This document shows positions 1-6,224 of a stretch of DNA of 34,811 bases, in pieces. The notes under the pieces were generated by a model. The model saw nothing but the letters and a program-made list of their open reading frames with translations, ran no database searches and was not told the origin of the DNA. Made by a program: the position numbers and the translations under genes. Source of the stretch: JBAZOO01 sp041648735 (lineage in GTDB: Bacteria > Verrucomicrobiota > Lentisphaeria > Oligosphaerales > CAITYL01); NCBI GenBank assembly GCA_041648735.1, contig JBAZOO010000036.1, positions 1 to 34,811 of the forward strand, given 5' to 3'. How positions within the stretch are numbered: the first letter of the stretch is position 1; each line of letters begins with the position of its first letter.

Positions 1-24
1 CCCCCCAGGCCCTCCGCGCCCCGC

Positions 25-237
25 GCGCGAAACCTTCCCCTTATCCACTTTTCGTTCGCACGGAGCCCACGGAGCCCACGGAGAAAGCCTGCCCCCTATC
101 CCCCCGTGCCCTCCGCGCCCCCCGCGCGAAACCTTCCCCTTATCCACTTTTCGTTCGCACGGAGCCCACGGAGCCCACGGAGAAAGCCTGCCCCCTATCC
201 CCCCGTGCCCTCCGCGCCCCTCCGCGCGAAACCCAAC
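25..237. repeat. satellite-like array, left of the GxxExxY gene
   Basis: Two near-identical copies of a 99-bp unit are visible: TTCGCACGGAG starts at 55 and at 154. A third copy is cut off just before the gene at 258. Each unit contains a CCCACGGAG 9-mer in tandem, then GAAAGCC, a C-rich CCCCTATCC stretch and GCGCGAAACC. The array runs off the left edge of the window. High GC keeps several reading frames open through it, but I see no reason to call it coding. Confidence 0.9.
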
Positions 238-257
238 CAACAAGGAGATTCTGGGTC

Positions 258-659
258 ATGGAAATCAATGAGATCAGCGGAACAATTGTCGAGAGCGCCT
301 ATCAAATCCATCGCGAACTTGGTCCTGGCTTGCTCGAATCCGTCTACGAAATTGTTTTGGCCGATCTCCTCCGGAAGCGTGGCCTGGCCGTAGAACGGCA
401 GATGCCTATTCCCATCCGATTCGATGGAAAACTCTTTGATGAAGGATTCAGGGCCGATCTGATAGTGGAGAAGCAAGTCATTGTCGAAATCAAATCCGTC
501 GAACAACTGGCACGCGTCCACAAGAAACAACTGCTGACGTACCTGAAATTGGCTGGCCTGCCGGTCGGGTTGCTGATCAATTTCAGCGGTGAATGGCTCA
601 AGGACAACATCGAGCGCTTGGTGATTGCCGGCGCCCCAGATCTTCACGCCTCGCATTGA
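258..659 (+). CDS. GxxExxY protein (PD-(D/E)xK nuclease-like fold)
   Basis: This 133-residue protein carries the name-giving motif G24-L-L-E27-S-V-Y30 (GPGLLESVYE). A nuclease-type core follows, with D67 (FRADLIVE) and E77-I-K79 (VIVEIKS). The family is normally about 120-140 residues, so the gene looks complete. Its function is not established; the fold resembles PD-(D/E)xK nucleases, and DNA or RNA cleavage is only inferred. The ATG at 258 follows AAGGAG with good spacing. The gene is enclosed on both sides by the CACGGAG-type array, and its base composition is visibly lower in GC than its neighbours. Both points suggest it travels as a cassette with the repeats. Confidence 0.88.
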   Translation: MEINEISGTIVESAYQIHRELGPGLLESVYEIVLADLLRKRGLAVERQMPIPIRFDGKLFDEGFRADLIVEKQVIVEIKSVEQLARVHKKQLLTYLKLAGLPVGLLINFSGEWLKDNIERLVIAGAPDLHASH

Positions 660-687
660 AATTGAAATCTTGCACGGAAAGCCCATC

Positions 688-898
688 GTTCGCACGGAGC
701 CCACGGAGAAAGCCTGCCCCCTATCCCCCCGTGCCCTCCGCGCCCCCCGTGCGAAACCTTCCCCTTATCCCCTTTTCGTTCGCACGGAGCCCACGGAGCC
801 CACGGAGAAAACCTTCCCCTTATCCCCCCGTGCGAAACCGTCCCCTTATCCACTTTTCGTTCGCACGGAGTCCACGGAGCCCACGGAGAAAGCCCCCC
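688..898. repeat. satellite-like array, right of the GxxExxY gene
   Basis: The same repeat family resumes about 30 bp after the GxxExxY stop codon. TTCGCACGGAG starts at 689, 779 and 860, giving periods of 90 and 81 bp against 99 bp on the left. The 90-bp period is explained by the loss of one CCCACGGAG 9-mer in the copy at 689. The last copy ends in ACGGAGAAAGCC, directly before the ATG of the next gene at 899. Confidence 0.9.
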
Positions 899-1711
899 AT
901 GCGCATCGTCGAGCCGCACATCCACATGATCGCCCGCACCACCGCCGACTACGAGCGGATGGCCCTCATGCACACCGTCGCCTGCTGCGAACCCGCCTTC
1001 TGGGCCGGCTACGACCGCACCTCCGCCCTTGCCTTCCACGACTACTTCACCCACATCACCACCTTCGAGCCCGCCCGCGCCGCCCAATACCTCATCCAGC
1101 ACTACGCCTGGATCGGCATGAACCCCAAGGAGGCCGAAGACACCAGCCTCGCCCGGGAGGTCATCGGTTTCATCCCCGAGTTCCTCGCCGCCCCCAACGT
1201 CCTCGGCGTCGGCGAGATCGGCCTCAACCGGAACACCGCCAACGAACTCGCCGTCTTCGAGATCCAGGTTGATCTCGCCCTGTGCCTGGACCAGCTCATC
1301 TGGATCCACACCCCGCACCTGGACGACAAGCTCAAGGGCACCCGCCTGATGCTCGACGCCCTCAAGAACCGCCCCGAGATCGTCCCCGGCCGGGTCTGCT
1401 TCGACCACGCCGAGGAGCACACCATCCCCCTCATCCGTGACGCCGGCTTCTGGGCCGCCATGACCCTCTACCCGATCACCAAGAACTCCCAGGCCCGCAT
1501 GATCGACACCATCGAGCGCTTCGGCCTCGACCGCTTCATGGTCGACGCCTCCGGCGACTGGGGCCCCTCCGACCCCGGCACCATCCACAATGCCATCTTC
1601 GAAATGCGCAAGCGCGGCCACCCCGACGACACCGTCGAAACCCTCTTCTACGACAACCCCTGCCGCTTCCTCGGCCAGTGCCCCAAGTTCAAGCCCCAGC
1701 CCCGCCCATGA
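899..1711 (+). CDS. TatD-family metal-dependent hydrolase, EboC-like
   Basis: A 270-residue TIM-barrel hydrolase of the TatD superfamily. The N-terminal metal motif is H7-I-H9, followed by GVGEIGLN (metal Glu), WIHTPH, CFDHAEEH and the terminal Asp in VDASGDWG. The blocks ARTTADYERMA, EPAFWAG and GMNPKEAED are what I recall of EboC, the TatD-like member of the eboABCDEF metabolite-export cluster. No other ebo gene is visible here, so the role is open. I chose the ATG at 899 because the only upstream in-frame extension (from 593) runs through the repeat array. GGAGAA at the end of that array serves as ribosome binding site. An ATG overlapping the stop codon (1708) is in frame with the thioredoxin gene. 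Confidence 0.85.
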   Translation: MRIVEPHIHMIARTTADYERMALMHTVACCEPAFWAGYDRTSALAFHDYFTHITTFEPARAAQYLIQHYAWIGMNPKEAEDTSLAREVIGFIPEFLAAPNVLGVGEIGLNRNTANELAVFEIQVDLALCLDQLIWIHTPHLDDKLKGTRLMLDALKNRPEIVPGRVCFDHAEEHTIPLIRDAGFWAAMTLYPITKNSQARMIDTIERFGLDRFMVDASGDWGPSDPGTIHNAIFEMRKRGHPDDTVETLFYDNPCRFLGQCPKFKPQPRP

Positions 1712-1738
1712 GCCCCCTGGAGATCACCCCCCAAGCCA

Positions 1739-1752
1739 CCACGGAGAAAGCC
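1739..1752 (+). repeat. isolated copy of the array end sequence
   Basis: CCACGGAGAAAGCC here is a 14-base match to the end of the satellite units, for example just before 898. It lies immediately before the thioredoxin ATG at 1756, where GGAG acts as Shine-Dalgarno sequence. Confidence 0.7.
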
Positions 1753-1755
1753 ACC

Positions 1756-2205
1756 ATGAAGATCCTGATCACCCTTGCCTTCACCCTCGCCGCCGGCCTG
1801 CTGGCGGCCATCCCGGTCGCCCGCGGCGCGGACTCCGCAACCACCGGTGCCAAGGCGGGGACGCATTTCGCCGTCCATCTCCCGGCGGCGGCCGACTTCG
1901 CGACGCTCGTCCTGAAGTCGGAGAAACCGGTCCTGGTAGACTTCTACGCCGACTGGTGCCCGCCCTGCCGCCGGCTCGCCCCCGAACTGGAGGCCCTCGC
2001 CAAGGCCCGGCAGAACTCCTTGGCCGTGGTCAAGGTCAACGTGGACAAGTTCCCGGCCCTGGCCGCCCGCTACAAGGTCGAAGGCATTCCCGCCCTTTTC
2101 CTGATCCGCGACGGGACGGCCATCGCCGGGACCAGCGGCTACCAAGGCCGCAAGCAGCTTGAGCAATGGCTCGATGCCGCGCTGAAAGCCAAGCCGAAAA
2201 ACTGA
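1756..2205 (+). CDS. exported thioredoxin-like protein
   Basis: A 149-residue protein with an N-terminal signal peptide: a Lys-containing start, a hydrophobic stretch over residues 4-20, and a probable cleavage after ARG-A near residue 25. A single thioredoxin domain follows. The redox motif is W-C68-P-P-C71 within VDFYADWCPPC, and the cis-proline loop is EGIPALFLI. It is expected to carry out thiol-disulfide exchange in the periplasm. WCPPC differs from the reducing WCGPC of cytoplasmic thioredoxin, so the redox bias cannot be stated. The ATG at 1756 is preferred over the in-frame ATG at 1708, which overlaps the upstream stop, because only 1756 places the signal peptide at the N-terminus. 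It probably forms a two-gene operon with the EboC-like gene. Confidence 0.88.
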   Translation: MKILITLAFTLAAGLLAAIPVARGADSATTGAKAGTHFAVHLPAAADFATLVLKSEKPVLVDFYADWCPPCRRLAPELEALAKARQNSLAVVKVNVDKFPALAARYKVEGIPALFLIRDGTAIAGTSGYQGRKQLEQWLDAALKAKPKN

Positions 2206-2460
2206 GCGAGCCTGCGCCCGGCCCGCGCCCCCGCCCAACCCGCCCACACTCCAAAACGGAAACCATTGGCACCGCTCCACGGCCCACCGCTCACGGATTA
2301 CAATTCCCCCGCCCACCCCCCGGCCGCGAAAAATAGACGCCCCAACCGGGCTTCCCGCCAAGCCCGATGCTTGCGTCTGCCCGGAAACCGCCGACCCCCG
2401 CGGAAAAAAACGGGCAACCCCGCCCCAAGTGCGGAGACTCTTTGGCGCTGCGCGCTGTTC

Positions 2461-2485
2461 GCCCCGCTGTTGCAACGGGGCTTTT
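2461..2485 (+). terminator. likely terminator after the thioredoxin gene
   Basis: A GCCCCG / CGGGGC hairpin (2461-2466 with 2476-2481) is followed by TTTT. The gap 2206-2460 upstream holds nothing else I can recognise. The loop contains the TTGCAA that serves as -35 box for rpsU. Confidence 0.6.
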
Positions 2486-2499
2486 CCGTGCCATATTAT
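2470..2499 (+). promoter_or_regulatory. sigma70-type promoter for rpsU
   Basis: TTGCAA (2470-2475), an 18-bp spacer, then TATTAT (2494-2499). The predicted start lies about 40 nt before the rpsU ATG. The -35 box sits inside the hairpin of the preceding terminator. Confidence 0.6.
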
Positions 2500-2545
2500 A
2501 TCCGCCGCAAAACCCCAGGATCAACGTGGAAAGGGGGTGAACAAC

Positions 2546-2704
2546 ATGTCCGAAGTGAAGCTCAAGAAGGGCGAGCCGATCGAAAAGGCTCTCCGGCGTC
2601 TCAAGAAGAAGCTTGACAAGGAAGGGACGCTGAAGGAACTGCGCAACCGCCGCCACTTTGAAAAGCCGAGCGAGAAGCGCCGCCACAGCCGGCGCCGCGG
2701 CTGA
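2546..2704 (+). CDS. rpsU: 30S ribosomal protein S21
   Basis: A 52-residue, highly basic protein with the S21 pattern: short acidic start (MSEVKLKKGEPIEKALRRLK), then LRNRRHFEKPSEKRR and an Arg-rich tail. S21 lies at the mRNA exit of the 30S subunit near the anti-Shine-Dalgarno sequence and helps initiation. The length is a little below the usual 55-70 residues, because the basic tail is short. The ATG at 2546 follows AAAGGGGGTGA, a very strong ribosome binding site. Transcribed alone, with its own promoter at 2470-2499 and a hairpin afterwards at 2746-2780. Confidence 0.93.
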   Translation: MSEVKLKKGEPIEKALRRLKKKLDKEGTLKELRNRRHFEKPSEKRRHSRRRG

Positions 2705-2745
2705 CCCGCCGCCCGCTCCGCCTTCTTCCCCCTTACCTAACCCCT

Positions 2746-2785
2746 GGCACCCGGCCCCGCCCTTGGCGGCGCCGGGTGCCGCCGT
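2746..2785 (+). terminator. hairpin after rpsU, probable terminator
   Basis: GGCACCCGGC (2746-2755) pairs perfectly with GCCGGGTGCC (2771-2780) across a 15-base loop. A short GCCGTTT follows, so the T-tract is weak. Confidence 0.55.
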
Positions 2786-2832
2786 TTCAGGGCCGGTGAA
2801 TGATTTCAGCTTTCCGGGGCTTCGCCAATTTT

Positions 2833-2883
2833 AGCCTGACCTATTCATGAGAAGATGAACTTCGTCCGGACTTCGTGCCCTTC
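2833..2883 (-). repeat. dispersed 51-bp repeat, copy A
   Basis: Read on the minus strand, this stretch matches 34144-34194 at about 45 of 51 positions. It starts GAAGGGCACGAAGTCCG and goes on through GTTC.TCTTC, CATGAATAG and TCAGGCT. It lies in the 391-bp gap between rpsU and the lyase-like gene, which otherwise holds only the rpsU hairpin and a weak promoter candidate. Confidence 0.8.
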
Positions 2884-2963
2884 CGCATATCGCTTCAAGC
2901 GGGAAATCCAGGAACCGCCGGATTGGCCGACAGATATGTCATGCACCCCCAGCGGCTGCCGGC

Positions 2964-2991
2964 TTGCCGTCCAGCTTCCGGCATGTACAGT
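2964..2991 (+). promoter_or_regulatory. weak promoter candidate for the lyase-like gene
   Basis: TTGCCG (2964-2969), a 16-bp spacer, then TACAGT (2986-2991). This would give a leader of about 100 nt before the ATG at 3096. Confidence 0.35.
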
Positions 2992-3095
2992 CCTTCCCTT
3001 GGGGCGGCCGGGATGGGAATCGGGGCGCGGCGTCCGAACCCGGCCAGGAAGAAGATGCCACGCCTCATCACCTCAACCGAAGAGGCGGACCGGAA

Positions 3096-4571
3096 ATGAC
3101 ATCAGAGCTGTGGGGCGCCAAGGGGGAGGCCTGGAAACCCGATGGCCGCCTGCCGGAATTCAGCTTCGCCGGCTACCAGTGCGGGGAGAGGCCCATCCCC
3201 GACCTGCCGGTGGCCGGCACCGTGCGGGACTTCGGCGCCAAGGGCGACGGCATCGCGGATGACACCGCGGCCTTCAACCGGGCCATCGCCGGCACGCCGG
3301 CCGGCGCGGTCCTGGTGCCGGCGGGGCGCTACCGGATCACCGGCTTCGTCACCATCGCCAAGCCGGGCCTCGTCCTGCGCGGCGAGGGCCCGGCCGCCTC
3401 GGTGCTGCTTTTCGACCGGCCGCTCACTGAGGTGAAGCCCAACTGGGGCGCCACCACCACCGGCGAGCGCACCAGCAACTACTCCTGGAGCGGGGGCTAC
3501 TTCGTCATCCAGGGCGACCTGCGCCCCGGCCCCGCCATTCGCGTCACCGCCGAGGCGAAGCGCGGCGCCTGCACGGTGGCCGTGGCGTCCACCGCCGGCC
3601 TCGCGGCGGGCCGCTGGGTCGAGATCCAAGTCCAGGACGATGCGGCGCGTTCCCTGACCGCCTTCCTCTACAACGGCGATCCCGGTTCCATCACCGCGCT
3701 CCAGCCCGCCCACACTCGCCAACCGGCGCGCATCGCCGCCATTGATGCCGCCACCCGGCAAGTGCGCCTCGACCGCCCCCTGCGCTTCGACCTCCGGGCC
3801 GCTTGGCAGCCCCGGCTTGCCACCCTCGATCCCAGCGTCACCGAATCGGGCATCGAGCGCCTGCGCTTCGAGTTCCCCGCGGCGCCGTGGCACGGCGAGT
3901 TCAGCGAACTCGGCTACAACGCCATCGAGCTGACGGGCGTCGCCCACTGCTGGATCCGCGACGTGCGGATCCACAACGCCGAGAGCGGCATTTATGCCAG
4001 CGGCATGCATTGCACCCTCGCCGGCATCGTGTTCACCGCGAAGAAGCCGGTGGCGACCCAGGAGAAGTACATGGCCCCCGAGGGCTGCGTCGGCCACCAC
4101 GGCCTGACCACCAACGGCCCCGACAATCTCGTCACCGGCTTCGACTTCCAGGCATGCTACGTCCACGACCTCACCGTCGAGGGCTTCTCCGCGGCCGGCA
4201 ACGTCTATGCCGGCGGCATGGGGCGCGACCTCTGCTTCGACCACCACCGGAAGGCGCCCCACGCCAACCTGTTCACCAACCTCGACTGCGGCGCTGGCAA
4301 CCGCATCTGGCGTTCCGGCGGCGGCGCCCACCTCGGCCAGCACTGCGCCGGCTGGGAGACCTTCTGGAATTTGCGGGCGGCGAAACCCCTCGCGCCACCG
4401 CCCAAGGGCTGGGGCGCGGCGACCATGAACCTGGTCGGCCTCGCTGGCACGGCCCCCGCGGCGGCCGGCCCCGGCCAGTGGTGGGTCGAACCCATCCCGC
4501 CGGCGGCGGTGGAGCCGCGGGACCTGCATGCGGCGCAGCTCGCCAGGCGTCTGGCGTCCAGCGCCCGCTGA
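3096..4571 (+). CDS. pectate-lyase-superfamily (right-handed beta-helix) protein
   Basis: A 491-residue protein. Near the N-terminus it carries the typical entry motif VRDFGAKGDGIADDTAAFNR, followed by AVLVPAGRYRITG and LRGEG, as in the Pectate_lyase_3 / GH28-GH55-like beta-helix proteins. Repeating coil-like strands follow (GVAHCWIRDVRIHNAESG, TGFDFQACYVHDLTVEG). The C-terminal NLFTNLDCGAGNRIWRSGGG block and the MNLVGL block resemble those of large PVC families. The substrate is unknown; an acidic polysaccharide is a guess. I start it at the ATG at 3096, because the 44 upstream in-frame codons look like non-coding Pro/Gly/Arg translation. No signal peptide is visible from either start, which is odd for a polysaccharide-acting enzyme. 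Confidence 0.75.
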   Translation: MTSELWGAKGEAWKPDGRLPEFSFAGYQCGERPIPDLPVAGTVRDFGAKGDGIADDTAAFNRAIAGTPAGAVLVPAGRYRITGFVTIAKPGLVLRGEGPAASVLLFDRPLTEVKPNWGATTTGERTSNYSWSGGYFVIQGDLRPGPAIRVTAEAKRGACTVAVASTAGLAAGRWVEIQVQDDAARSLTAFLYNGDPGSITALQPAHTRQPARIAAIDAATRQVRLDRPLRFDLRAAWQPRLATLDPSVTESGIERLRFEFPAAPWHGEFSELGYNAIELTGVAHCWIRDVRIHNAESGIYASGMHCTLAGIVFTAKKPVATQEKYMAPEGCVGHHGLTTNGPDNLVTGFDFQACYVHDLTVEGFSAAGNVYAGGMGRDLCFDHHRKAPHANLFTNLDCGAGNRIWRSGGGAHLGQHCAGWETFWNLRAAKPLAPPPKGWGAATMNLVGLAGTAPAAAGPGQWWVEPIPPAAVEPRDLHAAQLARRLASSAR

Positions 4572-4603
4572 GCGGGGGGGGGTGCAGGCAGGCGTTGGCC
4601 GGT

Positions 4604-4609
4604 TATAGT
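4604..4609 (+). promoter_or_regulatory. -10 box candidate for the aminopeptidase operon
   Basis: TATAGT stands out in a GC-rich gap 76 bp before the ATG at 4685. No good -35 box is seen at 16-18 bp upstream, where a run of eight G begins the gap. Confidence 0.35.
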
Positions 4610-4684
4610 AAGCCCACTTTGCCTTGACCCGGCCGCGGTTGCCATCCCCAGGCAGCCCTACCCCGCCCTAGCTCCCGGAGCCGC

Positions 4685-6175
4685 ATGACCGCCCCACGCA
4701 AGACGCCCCCCAAGCCGGCCGCCACCGCCGCCCCCGACCTCGCCGCCCCCGACCTCGCCTGGAAGCGGGAGAACGGCTGGCCCCGCCTGCCCGCCGCCGA
4801 GAAGGGGCCGTTGGAGGCCTATTGCCGGGACTACCTGGAGTTCCTCACCGCCGCCAAGACCGAGCGGGAGGCCCATGACCGCGCCTTGGATTTGGCGCGC
4901 CAGGCGGGCTTCCGCGACTTGGACGCCTTGCCGGAGAAGGCGGGGGTTTTGCGCCCCGGCGCCAAGGTCTACCGGAGCTGCCGCGGCAAGACGCTGATGC
5001 TGGCGGTCATCGGCCGGCGGCCGCTGGAGGAGGGGCTGCACCTGGTCGGCGGGCATACCGACGCGCCCCGGCTGGACGTCAAGCCCACCCCCCTCTACGA
5101 GGATGGCGGCATGGCGTTGCTGGACACCCATTATTATGGCGGCATCAAGAAGTACCAGTGGGTCGCCTTGCCGCTGGCCATCCATGGCGTGGTCGTGCGC
5201 CAGGACGGCAGCACGGTCCCCGTGGTGATTGGCGAGCGGGCGGACGAGCCGGTGTTTGTCATCACCGACCTGCTGCCGCACCTGGGTGCCGAGCAGGCCA
5301 AGCTGACCATGGCCGAAGGGATCAAGGGGGAGGGGCTCAACCTGCTGGTCGGCAGCGTGCCGGTGGCGGACGAGAAGGTGAAGGACCGGATCAAGGCCCG
5401 GCTCCTGGAGCAGTTGCGGGACACCTATGGCCTCGCCGATGCGGACTTCGCCAGCGCCGAGCTGGAGATCGTGCCGGCCGGCCCGGCGCGCGAGGGCGGC
5501 CTGGACCGTTCCCTGTTGGTCGGCTATGGCCATGACGACCGGATCTGCGCCTACGCCGCCCTGCGGGCCCTGCTGGACCTGGAGCGGACGCCCGAGCACA
5601 CGGCGGGCGTCCTGTTGTGCGACAAGGAGGAGATCGGCTCGGTGGGCGCCACCGGCATGGACTCGGTCTTTTTCGAGAACACGGTCGCCGGGCTGCTGCT
5701 GCGCGCGCCGGCCACGGGCGACCTGGACTGGCGCCGCCGCCGCGGCCTCGAGCGCTCCCGCATGATTTCCGCGGACGTCGCCGCCCTGCATGACCCGAAC
5801 TACCCCGACGTCAGCTCCCCCAACAACATGGCGCTGCTCAACGCCGGGGTCGTGGTCGCCAAATACGGTGGGGCGCGGGGCAAGTCCCATTCCAGCGAGG
5901 CCAGCGCCGAGTTCATGGCGGAAATCCGGCGGATTTTCGGGGAGCAGGGCGTGCTTTGGCAGCCGGGCGAGCTGGGCAAGGTCGATGCGGGCGGGGGCGG
6001 GACGATCGCGATGTTCCTGGCCCGCTATGGCATGGATGTGGTGGATGCAGGCGTGGGGCTCTTGAGCATGCACGCCCCGTGGGAGGTGGCCGGCAAGTTG
6101 GACGCCTATATGGCCTACAAGGGATATCGGGCATTCCTGGCGGACGCCCGCCGCCGGCGCACGCCGCGAGGGTGA
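4685..6175 (+). CDS. M18 family zinc aminopeptidase
   Basis: A 496-residue cytoplasmic metallopeptidase that removes N-terminal residues from peptides. All expected dinuclear-zinc and catalytic motifs are present in order: GGH124TDAPRLDVK, GYGHDDRICAYAALRA (bridging Asp), DKEEIGS (catalytic Glu pair), SADVAALHDPNYPDV (Asp) and the late LLSMHAPWEV (His). The length fits M18 enzymes (430-500). The Ala/Pro-rich first 25 residues are an unstructured extension. The ATG at 4685 is the first in the frame. It heads a run of co-directional genes; only 49 bp separate it from the TPR gene, with a hairpin between them. Confidence 0.92.
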   Translation: MTAPRKTPPKPAATAAPDLAAPDLAWKRENGWPRLPAAEKGPLEAYCRDYLEFLTAAKTEREAHDRALDLARQAGFRDLDALPEKAGVLRPGAKVYRSCRGKTLMLAVIGRRPLEEGLHLVGGHTDAPRLDVKPTPLYEDGGMALLDTHYYGGIKKYQWVALPLAIHGVVVRQDGSTVPVVIGERADEPVFVITDLLPHLGAEQAKLTMAEGIKGEGLNLLVGSVPVADEKVKDRIKARLLEQLRDTYGLADADFASAELEIVPAGPAREGGLDRSLLVGYGHDDRICAYAALRALLDLERTPEHTAGVLLCDKEEIGSVGATGMDSVFFENTVAGLLLRAPATGDLDWRRRRGLERSRMISADVAALHDPNYPDVSSPNNMALLNAGVVVAKYGGARGKSHSSEASAEFMAEIRRIFGEQGVLWQPGELGKVDAGGGGTIAMFLARYGMDVVDAGVGLLSMHAPWEVAGKLDAYMAYKGYRAFLADARRRRTPRG

Positions 6176-6188
6176 CACGGGCAGACGC

Positions 6189-6209
6189 GGAGTCCGGACG
6201 GCGGACTCC
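6189..6209 (+). promoter_or_regulatory. intergenic hairpin before the TPR gene
   Basis: GGAGTCCG (6189-6196) pairs perfectly with CGGACTCC (6202-6209) over a 5-base loop. It has no T-tract and ends 15 bp before the ATG at 6225. It may be an RNA-processing or partial-termination site between the two genes. Confidence 0.45.
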
Positions 6210-6224
6210 GGGAAGGGACGAAGC

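Noticed and set aside
593..898. Longer N-terminus for the EboC-like protein
   Set aside because: The extension translates the repeat array (SPRRKP-type repeats), while the family start matches the ATG at 899.
644..1621. 325-residue minus-strand ORF over the EboC-like gene
   Set aside because: It is the complement of a real gene and the repeat array; the sequence is Gly/Val/Asp-rich shadow translation.
2875..3099. 74-residue ORF upstream of the lyase-like gene
   Set aside because: It has no ribosome binding site or family resemblance and begins inside the 51-bp dispersed repeat.
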